Shown piece after piece: positions 29,475 to 41,165 of a stretch of 64,000 bases of DNA; position 1 is the first letter of the stretch, and each line of letters begins with the position of its first letter. The translations under genes and the position numbers were made by a program. Source of the stretch: Notospermus geniculatus (lineage: Eukaryota; Nemertea; Pilidiophora; Heteronemertea; Lineidae); contig NMRB01003197.1 in assembly GCA_002633025.1 (NCBI GenBank), positions 1 through 64,000 on the forward strand, read 5' to 3'. The notes under the pieces are model-generated. The model made no database searches. It worked only from the letters and a program-made list of their open reading frames with translations, and was not told the origin of the DNA.

Positions 29475-30742
29475 ATGTACAGTCATCAGCATTAGTTTGT
29501 ATACACCTGTAATTTGGTTATATGTCAGCACCAAGAACACCAAATTAAACCGGGTTTGTTGCACGTGAAATTTAAATCCTTCTGGCAAATGTTCCCATTG
29601 ATTTTAAAAATTTGCTTTTATGATGGCATTATGTAATTTACTTCTCAAAAAAAGGTAGAAAATCCAATTTTTTTATTCCCTATAAAATTCTTGATTTTCC
29701 TTCATTCCCTAGTGCATCTTAACTATTTTAAAACCATTGGTAAAAGTTTCATTCAAAAAATCGCCCTCGCTTTCAAGAAAAAAATGACTTTTAGAAAAAA
29801 AATCCAGCTCAAAATTCCTATAGAGAACTGCCTTGCGACATTCTCCCCTCTACACTTCTGACCAATGATAGGCCTTGCTATAATCAGAACACTATTCATA
29901 GTTATTATGCCTGTGCCTGGTCACCTGACTTCCTTCCAAGAAGCCTAACCACCAACGAGAAACTTTTCTCATTGGTCCAAAGTTTATTTGACCTCCTGTA
30001 TAATAATTTGACCTTATGCTGACTAGGTGAACCTAGGCCTTATGATGCAAACAATAGAATTTCTATTGTTGGCAAGGCACATTTTCGCGCCCGTCAAACG
30101 ACAAGGCCTGAATTGATCCATGACATTGTGTCATTCAAGTGCACTTCAATCAATGTGCTTACTGGTTACCCAACTCCAAATCACTGGTATAACATAATGT
30201 CCATCGATGTGGTAACCATCCCTAACCACCAATACGTCATATGGGTTTTATTTCTTGGCAGAGTAAACCTCATTGTGTCATCATCATAATCATGATAATG
30301 GGGCCTAGTGCTTCTGACACATGTGAATATCACATGACACTTTTATTGTCATCCAAATTGTATCCGAGTCATATTGACAGGGACATTGTCAATGATATGG
30401 AAGGTGTCTCTAGAAGCTTTTTGTGGAAAAGTCATTTTTTCTTGAAAGCGAGGGCGATTTTTTGAATGAAACTTTTACCAATGATTTTAAAACAGTTAGA
30501 TGCACTAGGGAATGAAGGAAAATCAAGAATTTTATGGGGAATAAAAAAATTGGATTTTCTACCTTTTTTTGAGAAGTAAATTGCATAATGTCATCATAAA
30601 AGCAAATTTTTAAAATCAATGGGAACATTTGCCAGAAGGATTTAAATTTCACATGCAACAAACCCGGTTGAATTTGGTGTTCTTGGTGCTGAAATATAAC
30701 CAAATTACAGGTGTATACAAACTAATGCTGATGACTGTACAT
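29475..30742. mobile_element. Long-TIR foldback element (~320-bp arms)
   Basis: The left arm (29475-29795) and right arm (about 30425-30742) are inverted copies more than 300 bp long, beginning ATGTACAGTCATCAGC and ending GCTGATGACTGTACAT. By eye only scattered mismatches are present (for example GGCATTATG versus GACATTATG). About 630 bp of different sequence lies between them and holds no transposase. Such long arms suggest a foldback DNA transposon or a recent inverted duplication. Confidence 0.88.
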
Positions 30743-32632
30743 ACGATGGGGACATGTCTGTTCATTACTTATGCTAGGCATAAGTATCAGTACTTATGTT
30801 AGGCACAAGTACCTAACATTTTCTTTTAGGCCATTCTTTTGAATGCTTTGTTCAATTGAAATTCATCCTCTAGGCCTAAAATCGTTCTTCACAGCCCAAA
30901 AATAAACACTGTGAAATATTTTTAACGAAAATCTTGTGTCATTTTGTACTTTTTACAGCTCGAATGCAATTTTTACAGCTTGAATGCAATGTATTGGTGT
31001 AGATCTACACACTGTTTTATGTGCTTCATAAAACACTGTTCATACGCACTTCATAACCCACTGTTTTATGTGCTTCGTATTATAAGCCGCCATGACTTTT
31101 TCTTAGGACACATGATGTTATCATATCCATCCTCAATAAACTTGTTGTTAGTCCAAAAATTTATCAAACGTTTCCGCACTGTTATGGTGCCTTCAGGAAG
31201 TAAATATTTTTCGGCCTGCCCGGTCGGTAGCCTATATTCACTGCGTAGTATTCAGATATAGACTGGTACTCGGTCCTAAGTATTTTTTGGCATCGCACTT
31301 TTGCATATGTTGGGACTGGGCGTGCCTAGCGCGTTGGTGCATCTGATTGGCCGGTGGTAGCGCAGTTGGTAAGTGTAGGAACTATTAATATGTTGATAAC
31401 TTTTCTATTTTTAACATGGGAAACCCACTTCGAGATTGGTGGATTTCCTGGGTCAAAGTTAGGTCACTTCTATCTGCATACATCCGATCGTCAGCCATAT
31501 TGAAAATTGAATAAATTTACATAATTAACATAAATTCCCAAATGACGTCACTGGCAGAATTCCTCCAAAAATGGCGGCCAATACTGGTCCTACCAAACAA
31601 ACCACACGTCCGATTGCAGCCCGCCAGTTGCTAGGATGAGCTACTAGTCTAATTTAGATATCCAGTGGCAGGCAGCCTGCCACAGTTTGGACACTTGTAG
31701 TGAGGAGTGTTAACTCAAGTCTCATGTATATGATGAAATCTATCACCATTCATCATCATACCAATAAAGGTACATGTAAATTAACATTTTCAATTCGTGT
31801 TGTGTTGATTGTAAACTGCATGACGAATGAGGATTTTTGTCAAACATAAATGAAAGGCTTTATTGTTCCTGAGAAAAATAACACAAAAAGGCAAATTGAT
31901 GATGTCCTTGAAAACGGCTCTGTGTAATTCAACAACTTATTCAATGACGGTTTCTATTGTACCGTGAAACGGAAGGGCTACAGCGATAAACTTTATCATT
32001 TCAAAAGGGCATTGTCAGACGACCTGTAGTTTTTCCTGGAGCAAGATATTACTGACAAGAGATTGCCAAAGGACACACGCAGAAACAAGACGGTGCAGTG
32101 CTCTTGGTTCGAGCTGGTTTTCTGGTCTGATTACACGATTTTCAACGCTCCCTCGCGATTTTTCAAATGGACTGATTATATTTTAGTACTTCCACCTATC
32201 AAATCCCCGTGAACTTGCTTAATGAACGATTCGCTCGCAGACGTTTTGTGAGTATTTGACGTCTGCAGATTTAAGACATTAGCTAAAATGACATTTTGTG
32301 GACATCTAATCGATGTGGGATTTGTTGAAGACGTGATTGTGACTGCAAGTGGGATCTCACTGGAAGGTACACCTGGAATGATCGTTTTTACAATTTCTAT
32401 TCAGGTACTAGGCCTGTTAGTATATCAACAGATTTCTATTAATACCAGCTGCATTCGCTGTCAATATAGGCCTAATAGAATGTTTTGAATAAGTGCTGAT
32501 GTCACAGTGGCAACAATAATTTATGCTCGCTTGTTGGTGTTCTCTGCTGCTAGTTTACACTCGTCCCCAGTGGCCTCGAGCTTAATACTAGTTATACGCT
32601 CGCAACCACTGGCGCAGATGGGGCCAAATCAT
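30743..32632. other. Intergenic DNA with tandem fragments
   Basis: No gene is supported. At 30956-30990 TTACAGCT(C/T)GAATGCAAT is duplicated. At 31008-31080 CACTGTTTTATGTGCTTC is duplicated around CACTGTTCATACGCACTTC. At about 31350-31375 there is an A-box-like TGGTAGCGCAGTTGGTA without a B box, probably a SINE or tRNA fragment. Confidence 0.5.
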
Positions 32633-33021
32633 GTTTCTGAACACTAGATGGCGCAAAATGTCATCAACAAATCAGCGACCAGTATTTCACGCAACTATGG
32701 GAAAACATGAAACAGTTTCTTATTGGCCGCTTTGGTCACGTGACAAGTATCGTGGCATATTCCGGACTTTTCGTGTTATTTTGCACCACTTTTTGGAATA
32801 CATTCACTGCGAAATGAAAAGTTAACATACTCAACGTCACATACGACCCGATGTGGGACAATACAGCGGTGTAAGGACTTCGCCTTCAGCATTCTTTGGA
32901 TTGCGGTGATTGCGTCCATAGAAACAACACCGCCTAAGGTTGTTTGAAAGGTGATCGGTCATTGGCTGGTTGATCCCGCGCTTTCGTCAACAACTGGTAG
33001 TGACATCTAGTGTTCAGAAAC
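32633..33021. mobile_element. MITE with TIR GTTTCTGAACACTAGATG
   Basis: Left GTTTCTGAACACTAGATGGC and right GACATCTAGTGTTCAGAAAC are inverted, giving a 389-bp element. Nearby inverted words such as GATCAACCAGCC-type and TGACCGATC support a palindromic design. No target duplication could be read and no coding capacity is seen. Confidence 0.75.
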
Positions 33022-34502
33022 GGACTTTGGCACCAAATGTTTCAGTGGTTGAGGGTGACAGCTTCGAGCGGAGGCCGACACCACTGAATTATTGAGTGTA
33101 CTGCTAGTTCAACCAGAAGCAACATCTGTCTGTTCAGCATCGAGAAGCACCCACCTCGAAGAGCTAACGAGCCTGCGCTTGTTCACAAACAAAAGGGAGT
33201 ATCCTTAACTGATTCAAATTCACCATCTGTATTTGCCACGCATGGAGCCTTCACCGAGACAACCACGCCCTCTGGTTGTTGGGACGTCTGCGGCTGTAGG
33301 CCTACCTGTTACCTGGATCAGGCCCCACTCCTGCACATCACCTACCCGCACCAAAAGGACTAACTCGCACGAACAACAAGAAAGATTCAACGGCATTGCA
33401 AATGCTTTCGGGACTATGCGTAATAAATCAACGGTGCAGCCTTACATGTGTAAGGCTGCGTCTACATGGAGGTACACCGTATACGGACACGCCCGTTATG
33501 TAATCGCAGCCTTACAGACCAATGACAAGCCAATACAGAGCTATCTCTACTTCTGCTTGGTGCTGGTTGGACAAACTAGGCCAGTAGATTCATACAGAAA
33601 TGGAGACACATTCAGATCAGTTGTTGATTTTTCGTTTTTCAAAATCTATGGCTGGGATGACCGTGTCTCACCGCCACATTGCAATCAAACTTCGGATATC
33701 GAATCTTAGTAATCGGAAGCTGGGTTCCCTTCGAAATATTTTGTACAATTTCTCATCCAGTTACATTGGAAGGAAATATTTCGCATCCCGCGGCAGAACT
33801 GAGCGCATTTTGTAACACATGCTCAAAGGTAGGGGTCTTGAAGACGGTCGGCCTTTTGCAAGGATTCCCCAATATAGAACGTAGAAGTCTCAGAGAAAGA
33901 TATTTTTGTTAAAATCCTATGCTTATGTCAGGCCAGTACAGTACGATTCATCATGTTCATGGCTAGTAACAGTTATCTCTTCGGAAGGATCGTCCATGAC
34001 TGGAGCGTCATGCAACCAGGCCTTGGCTTCCAGTATGTGAAGTCTCACCTGGCCTGTGCTGTCCTCTGCTGGCTAGATCGATGCCTGACAATGAACATAC
34101 TGCCTGATGACGCCATTTGTCAGCTACATTCAAAACGAGGCACGTGTATGGAGAAAACGGAGGCTTTCGAGTACCAAGGTGCCCGGATGTACCAGAAAAA
34201 GGTGACGTGTCATGGAGACCTACATCCACCATGTTCTACTACATTTGTTCATGTTTCTGTAAATGTTGTGCGATTGAAACATCTGAATTCTTCCATTTTG
34301 TTACTTATCGGTTCATGCTCCCCCTCCCTTTAATAATTTAATAATAATAATGATGCTCTAAAACGCTGTAAACCTTTAACCAAAGATGTACATGTAGGCC
34401 TTCGTTCATGTGTGCATTTTGGCTTGTGTATACATGTAGCTGGCACGAGTAGACAGTGAGAAAACGGATATATCAATAGAAATTAGTCATGATGAATTCA
34501 AT
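33022..34502. other. Unassigned DNA with long but unsupported ORFs
   Basis: Open frames of 158 codons (33233-33709) and 126 codons (33953-34333) occur on + but show no recognisable domain, no convincing splice sites and unusual composition. A perfect palindrome CAGCCTTACATGTGTAAGGCTG lies at about 33437-33458. I do not call genes here. Confidence 0.4.
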
Positions 34503-34652
34503 AGAGAGGTTTCGAAATCAAACAATAAACGTAAACGTTAACGACAACGTTATTTTTGTACCGAAAATGCAATATAAAATCTGATTAATATGTAGTACGA
34601 AAAATAACGTTGTCGTAAAGTTTACGTTTATCGTTTGATTTCGAAACCTCCC
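34503..34652. mobile_element. 150-bp MITE with TIR AGAGGTTTCGAAATCAAAC
   Basis: The left end GAGAGGTTTCGAAATCAAAC and right end GTTTGATTTCGAAACCTC are inverted. Subterminal AACGTAAACGTTAACGACAA and TTGTCGTAAAGTTTACGTT extend the arms to about 55 bp. It resembles the 111-bp element at 11770-11880. Confidence 0.82.
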
Positions 34653-36076
34653 TACTGTGTCCCACTGAACCACCACCCAAATACAAAATCATACTGATGT
34701 CTTGCCGATACTGGAATTTGAGCCGAAGTTGCCGAAATCGGTCCTATGACGATGACGATGAGGAAAGCAATATAGGGCCGAAAGCGGTCAAACATCGGTA
34801 TACCTCCCCATTCTCACGTTGCGGCTTACGTCAATCATTTGTTAGGGGGCATTGGCAAACGGGGGCAGTGAAAAATATTACACCAGGTTATTTGCTTGAG
34901 TATGCCGACATTGGGCCAACATCAGGTCGAAATTTCTTGCCAGCTGGATAGGGTCTCCGTCGAAATTGATTCAGGAAATGAAATGATTCAGGTTTCTAAA
35001 ATGTTTTTCTCTGTAGCTGATATCTAGGACTTTTGGAGAGTATGAAATTTATTTTGTAGCTAGCACAAACTCTTAAATACAGACTGCACCGTAAAATATC
35101 CATAATTCCTCCCATTCCTGCAAATAAGGCCGGCTTGACTGTTATATTTCACCCCAGCCGCTCGGTGATTATGGTAACATATGAAGCGAGGCCAGTTCCT
35201 TGGCAAATAGTTACTGTTTATAGAGCTAACCATGATAGTCCGGCTTGCCGTGTCCTCTATAATTCATCTCGGTACTACGGCTGGCTCGGCCAGAACGAAC
35301 GCATCCATTTTTGTTGGTTAGTGAATTATCTTATGCACCATGTGCACAAAATCTCAGGCAGAAGATGGTTCCCAGCAACCCTCATTCGCATGTTTGACTA
35401 CACCATGGGGGAGTTCGTTGGTCGGCTAGTCTTGCCAAAGACTGAACCGTGTCTGCGATGGCACCATACAGACGGAGATACATTTATCTTCGAGGTGGTC
35501 CCGCACGACGCAAAGTTAATCATGTTTACTGGATGTACAATATCATACAAAAGTAGTACATTATTGCTGACGGCATATGATTGGATTCCAAACGATGACA
35601 ACAATGAAGTACATGTAAATTTGACCCGTCGGCAGCACACGACAGTTACAGTCCGAAGTGTGGGCCATGTTCTTTCTACAGGTGCGCAACTTGTGCGCAT
35701 GCGTGATAAAATCACAATCATACATTTCGTCGGACACCATCTGGCATTGATCGTCTTGCGGAATGCAAACAGCGACTTAAATGAAATGGTCCATGGACCA
35801 TGTGCTCACCTATGTGAACGTACCAGAAGAACAAATGACAAATGTAAAATCGAAATGCTCAGGCCGTGAGTTCCAGGGTCATGATTTACGGTCAAAATTT
35901 CAAGGTCAAAACATTCTAGCTTGAGAATTTATGACGTCGATTTTCCAAGACGGCTGCCTGGTTACCACTAATTGCATTCCAATTGGACAAAAATTTGCTC
36001 TACAGTACACATAGATGATCACACCATGTTAGAATAGGGCCATATAGCCATGAAANAGGTCCGCGCTTTCTGGTGA
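34653..36076. other. Unassigned DNA, ORF 35135-35869 and repeat R fragment
   Basis: A 244-codon open frame on + (35135-35869) has no recognised domain. Its last 30 codons are read from dispersed repeat family R (35785-36050: GAAATGGTCCATGGACCATG, ACCAGAAGAACAAATGACAA), so it is unlikely to be a conserved gene. Positions 34800-34880 share TTGGCAAACGGGGGCAGTGA with a second site near 49410. A single N is at 36056, directly between repeat R and the gag fragment. Confidence 0.45.
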
Positions 36077-37924
36077 TCAGATCTTAGATTTGGAAATTAG
36101 GAAATTAGAACATGAGCAACGTTTGGCTGAAATGCAGACTCAGCACCGCTTAGAACTTGAGAAATTGCAATTCCAGCGCGACGAAAGCGAGCGCCAAGAG
36201 CGTGAGCGCGACCGTGAACGTCAACTCTGGCGCGAGAACGGGAAGAACTTGATAGGCAGTTTAACTTGAAGGTGAAAGAATTAGAACTGAGGGGTAGAGA
36301 GGGGTCTAATGAGGAGTCGGATAGCATAGAACCAACGAAAGGTCCCATTCCTCCAAAGTTTAAAGAGGGAGACGACGTAGAAATCTACTTGGCAACCTTT
36401 GAACGCCTCGCTACGGCTAACAATTGGCTTAAAGCTACTTGGGCCCCGCGCCTCGCGGCGCTGCTCACGGGCAGAGCACATGACGCGTATTCACGTATGG
36501 AAGTGGAACAAATTGGCGACTATGATCAAGGGCGTAAAGCTATTTTGGACAGGTATGAACTAAATGGTGAGCACTACCGTGAAAAGTTTCGTCACACGTT
36601 CAAAAAACATGATGAAACCTACAAGGAATGGTCTATTAAATTAGGACGTTTCCTTGACCGTTGGATTGAGTACTATGAGGTCGATTCATTTGACGGTTTG
36701 AAAGAACGCATTGTTATGGAATAAATGTTGAATAACACGCCTAGTGAGATGAAAGAACGCATTGTTATGGAACAAATGTTGAACAACACGCCTAGTGAGC
36801 TTAGTGTCTGGTTACGGGAACGTGAACCTAAAGATGTCGAGCACTTGACCAGGTTGGCCGATTTGTACCAACAGACGCGGAAGAAGCGCTATAATCGCGA
36901 CAATCGCGAGAAGTTTGACAAAAGTAAAGTTGAAAGTAAAACTGAACCAAAGGGTCGAAATGACAAAAAGAACGACAACGATGGTGCAAAGCCGAAGTCT
37001 GAATACTTCAAAGGTCGCCAAGCTCCCCCTAATTTGAAATGCCATGAATGCGGCGAGAAGGGACATTATGCTATTAATTGTCCGGGGACTAAGAAAGCTG
37101 GACTGTTATGCTTGAGTCCCTCGAGACCTGGCTATGTGGGTTGTGACAAGTATGAAGTGGAAGGGTTGGTGAATGGGCAGCCGGTAACATGTCTAATTGA
37201 CACAGGTTGTAATCTTACTTTGGTCAATGCGGACTTTGTTGACGTGAACGGCGCTGCTAGCGTAGCTACAACCAGTGTGCTTTTGGCTAATGGCATGGAG
37301 CAGACAGTTCCCCTTGTGGAAGTGGTACTGTCGGGGCCATGTGGCAGCGGAAAGTGCACGGTTGGCGTCATGTCCAGCCTGCCCGTCGATGTACTGGCGG
37401 GGCATGATGTTTTCCACTTGTTACGCGCGGAGTGTAGCGAAAAACCCATAGCTTTTGTGACCACGAGGTCAAAGGCCGCGGAAGAGAAAAAGCGGGAAGC
37501 GGACGTTCGAGAACGCGAAATTAGTGAGAAACCTAAACTCATTGATGTGTTTTCAGATAGTACCCCGGACCTGGTGCTTGACGTCCCGCACGACCACCCG
37601 ACTGTGCATGACTCGGACAGTAGTGACAGTGATGTTGGTGACAATAGTAATGCCGAGCAAGTGACTATAGAGCCTGGTGAGGGGCAGTCTGAAGACGAGC
37701 CCGTTGGTGAAACTGCATGCGTGGTTGAACATGGTGTTGCGGTAGACCAGTCTCTCCCCGAGACGTCTACCGGTGCCGGCCGGACAGAGACGTATCCGGT
37801 TAGCCCCTCAGCTTTGTCTATTGATAGAAAACAGCTGATAGAAATGCAAAAACAAGACTCATCCCTTGAGCTTAATAGAGAGGTTGAGATCTTGAACGCG
37901 AACGACAAATGTGAACGGGAATGA
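36077..37924 (+). pseudogene. Broken Ty3/Gypsy-type gag-protease
   Basis: A coiled-coil, glutamate/arginine-rich N-terminus (36085-36290, with a frameshift near 36235) leads into a SCAN-like gag capsid region, then a CCHC zinc knuckle (CHECGEKGHYAINC, about 37042-37083), then a retropepsin-like aspartic protease (GQPVTCLIDTGCNLTLVNAD; catalytic DTG at about 37199-37207). There is an in-frame TAA at 36722-36724. After the protease comes an acidic linker, and the frame ends at 37924 before any reverse transcriptase. No LTRs were found. The SCAN-like capsid suggests the Gmr1-like lineage, from which vertebrate SCAN domains are thought to derive; this is an inference. Confidence 0.85.
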
Positions 37925-38930
37925 CGTCATTGTCGTTCCCGTGAAAAATTCGCGTATATCTGGTTAAGAAGTGAATTAACCAGGAACGTGAACGCCATCT
38001 ATTGTTTAAGTAATTGGGCATGCATTGTAAGTGTGTCGCGAACAATGGTAGTTTATATTGGTACAATCTCCGACGCTGAGGTCAGACGGTTTCATCTTAC
38101 TGACTCTGCCACCTGCAGATCCGGACTATTTCAGCGGGGGATCGTATAAGTATATAGGTCACAGTGGTTTCCAGTAATGCAAATGGAACTGAAGTATTTC
38201 ATGGTTTTATCCACAAACGAAACCCATGCGACCCAATTTAATTCTCGTTCGTATGCCACGTTCAAACGACAAATCGCCTGTTTTACCTCTTCCGAGAACG
38301 CAATCGGGTGGCGAGAAGGAGTGACGCAATGCCAGCCTTTATTCGCCACAGTTAGTAGTTATGCAATGGGAACAGTGTTGCTGGCATAATTGAGTATGGC
38401 CCAACTCGCCCCTCTACAAACATTACATCATGCCTATTGGATTGATTCCTTGAATATGGGGTTCACAGCTAAGACCTCCATAAGAAGACCTGTTTAGGCT
38501 CTTCATTCGGATCACCTGAGCTCAACACCTCCTTCAGGACAATAGATTTAGGAAGAGGAATTCCTGTACAAGAAACAAGATGCCATTTTGGGACAAGATG
38601 CCATTTTATATGAGTGTGTAAATTCTATTAGATCCTAGTTAAAGATTCCGCTATAATTTCAGTTAAATTATTTAAAAAAAATTTTTTTTTTAGTTTTTGA
38701 AAAATATCTCATGAAATTATTTTTAAAAACTTTTAAAAAGTTTAGAATCATTTTTTATATCCTAAAGCTTTAGTAGAAGTTCCATCTTCTAAAATTTCTC
38801 GTTTATCATCGTTTGCATCTCATGCAATTTTTTCTATTTGTTCTGTGTATAATTGATGATCTCTGCTCCGGAAAACATTCATTGTTTTTTCTATTCAAGA
38901 TACAGAAAAGCACAAAATTGACACACAAAA
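37925..38930. other. Transition to AT-rich segment, no gene
   Basis: No gene is recognised. From about 38640 the composition becomes strongly AT-rich with poly-A/T runs, in contrast to the preceding gag region. This marks the left side of the polymerase-bearing insert that follows. Confidence 0.5.
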
Positions 38931-39137
38931 TGATAATAAGCAAGAAGTCAATCTCCAGAATTCACGAATTTTCGACCCCAACCGGGGTCTTTTTCAAGTG
39001 GAACTTTACAATCTGAAACTCCAGAAAAGACTAGAATTTTAGAAGACTAGAGTTTCAGATTGTAAAGTTCCACTTGAAAAAGACCCCGGTTGGGGTCGAA
39101 AATTCGTGAATTCTGGAGATTGACTTCTTGCTTATTA
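38931..39137. repeat. Near-perfect palindrome, ~90-bp arms
   Basis: Arms 38931-39021 and 39050-39137 read almost identically on opposite strands; landmarks are GAATTCACGAATTTTCGACC on the left and GGTCGAAAATTCGTGAATTC on the right, each with the GACCCCAACCGGGGTC block. The loop is only about 28 bp. Such a hairpin could be an element terminus, a replication or packaging hairpin of the element that carried the polymerase, or an inverted duplication formed at a break. Confidence 0.9.
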
Positions 39138-39172
39138 TTGTTTTTTCTATTGGTTCTTTTTTCCAATAACAC

Positions 39173-41165
39173 TTGTTTGTATTCATCAAAGGTTTATTAC
39201 AAAGCAATTATTTCTGTCATAGAGGAGAAAACGTTGTTGAAGTATTCTGCAATTGGTTAATAAATGTGGAAACTATTTTCAGTCAACTTCTAAAAAACAA
39301 AATAGAAATGAATATAACTCCAGAAGAAGAACAAGAATTTAGAAATGCACAAGAATGTTATTATATATTGTAAAATGAATCTTTTTGATGGCGATAAATC
39401 AGTTAGAGATCATGGTCATTATAATGGAAAATTTAGAGGAGCAAGTCATAATCAATGCAACTTAAAAGCTAGAAATATTAACTTTGTTCCAATCTTTTTT
39501 CATAATCTAAGTAATTATGATGCACAATTATTCGTTAAAGAACTTACTAAAAAAACTGATAAACAAATTAAAGTATTAGCTAAAACAGCAGAATGTTATA
39601 TTTCGTTTCAATTCGGTTGTTTGAGATTTTTAGACTCTTACAGATTTTTACAAGGTAGTTTAGATAATTGCACTAAATCAATGGTTGATGATGATTTTAA
39701 GATAACAAGATATTATTATCCAAATGAAAGTGATTTTAAGTTGTTAAGGAAAAAAGGATCAGTTCCGTATTCATTTTATACATCTTTTGAAAGTTATAAT
39801 GAAACAAGTTTAACTCCTGAAATGTTTTATGATGATCTGAAAAATGAATTGCAACCAATTTCAGTTTACCAAAGTGCCAAAGAAATATGGGACAACTTTA
39901 AAATAAATAATCATGGTGAATTTATAGATTTGCACTTAAAATCAGATGTATTATTATTAGCAGATTTATTTGAGAGATTTAGAGAAGTTAATGTGAAATA
40001 TTTTGAAATTGATCCTTGTCATTGTTATTCTTGTCCTGGATTAACTTGGCAAGCTGGTTTAAAATACACGAATATAAACTTAGATTTGTTAACAGATATC
40101 GATGTACTATTATCATTTGAAAAAGCAATAAGAGGAGGAATTTCAGGAATAATGGGAACAAGATATGTTAAAGCTGATAATCAACACAAATTATTATATG
40201 TTGATATGTTATAATTTATATGGTTGGGCAATGATGCAATTTTTACCAGAAAAGAATTTCAAGAAATATATTCCTAACACTGCAGTAACAACAGAAGAAA
40301 TATTAAGTATTCCTGAAGATTCGCCATTAGGTTTTTATTTTGAAGTTGATTTGGAATATCCAGAAAGTATAAAGTTTAAATCTGTAAATTTCCCTTATTG
40401 TCCTGAACCTTTATTTATTAATGATGATGAATTAAGTCCTTATCAAAAAGAAATATTAGGTGATGAAAAAAGACCAAAAGTGAATAAATTAATCTTAACA
40501 CAAAAAGATAAGTTAAAATTATATAGTACATTATAGAACTTTACAATTCTATTTACAACAAGGCATGATTCTAAAAAAAGTACATTATATCATAAGTTTT
40601 GAACAGAGACAATGGTTATCATCATATATTGATCATAATACTAAACAAAGAATGCAAGCAACAACAGATTTTGAAAAGGACTATTTCAAATTGATGAATA
40701 ATGCATTTTATGGCAAAACTTGCGAAAACATAAGAAATAGAAAAGATGTAGAATTAGTTAATGATAATAACAGAGCTTTAAAACTTCAAAGTAATCCTAA
40801 GTTTGATTCCAAAATTATATTTGATGAAGATTTATGTGCTATCTTAATGCGAAAAACATCAATAAGATTTGATAAACCAATTTACATAGGAGCAACAGTT
40901 TTAGAATTATCAAAGTTGTTAATGTATAAATTTTACTATGAGACATTACAACCTTATTTTGGAGAGAAAAAACATGCTGAGAATTACTCTATCAAGATAC
41001 TGATAGTTTTGTTCTTAAATTAAAAACAGATGATCTAACAAAAGATTTATTTAATTTAAAAGACTATTTTGATTTCAGTAATTATCCAAAAGATCATAAG
41101 TTATATGATAAAAGTAAAACTAAAATTCCAGGTTATTTTAAAGATGAATTAGGTAGAACATGTAT
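39173..41165 (+). pseudogene. Relic of a protein-primed family B DNA polymerase (Polinton/Maverick or adintovirus type)
   Basis: AT-rich codon use sets this block apart from the surrounding DNA. Visible landmarks in order: VRDHGHYNGKFRGASHNQCN (about 39397-39460), FFHNLSNYDAQLFVKEL, an exonuclease-side DSYRFLQGSL motif, HLKSDVLLLADLFERFR, the motif A region (aspartate then NLYGWAM) at 40200-40230, motif B (NNAFYGKTCENIRNR) at about 40695-40740, and motif C (DTDS) at 40994-41006. These are the family features of viral and Polinton pPolB. The frame is broken near 39365, at motif A near 40207, near 40534-40565 and near 40980, and the gene stops at about 41165. It is non-functional. No capsid, integrase or protease gene of the parent element was found. 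Confidence 0.88.

Noticed and set aside
33233-33709. 158-codon open frame
   Set aside because: No homology pattern, and composition and lack of splice sites suggest chance.
35135-35869. 244-codon open frame
   Set aside because: No recognised domain, no splice support, and its end is read through dispersed repeat family R. Kept only as a note.
37132-37908. 258-codon minus-strand frame
   Set aside because: It is the antisense shadow of the gag-protease frame, which has clear motifs on the plus strand.
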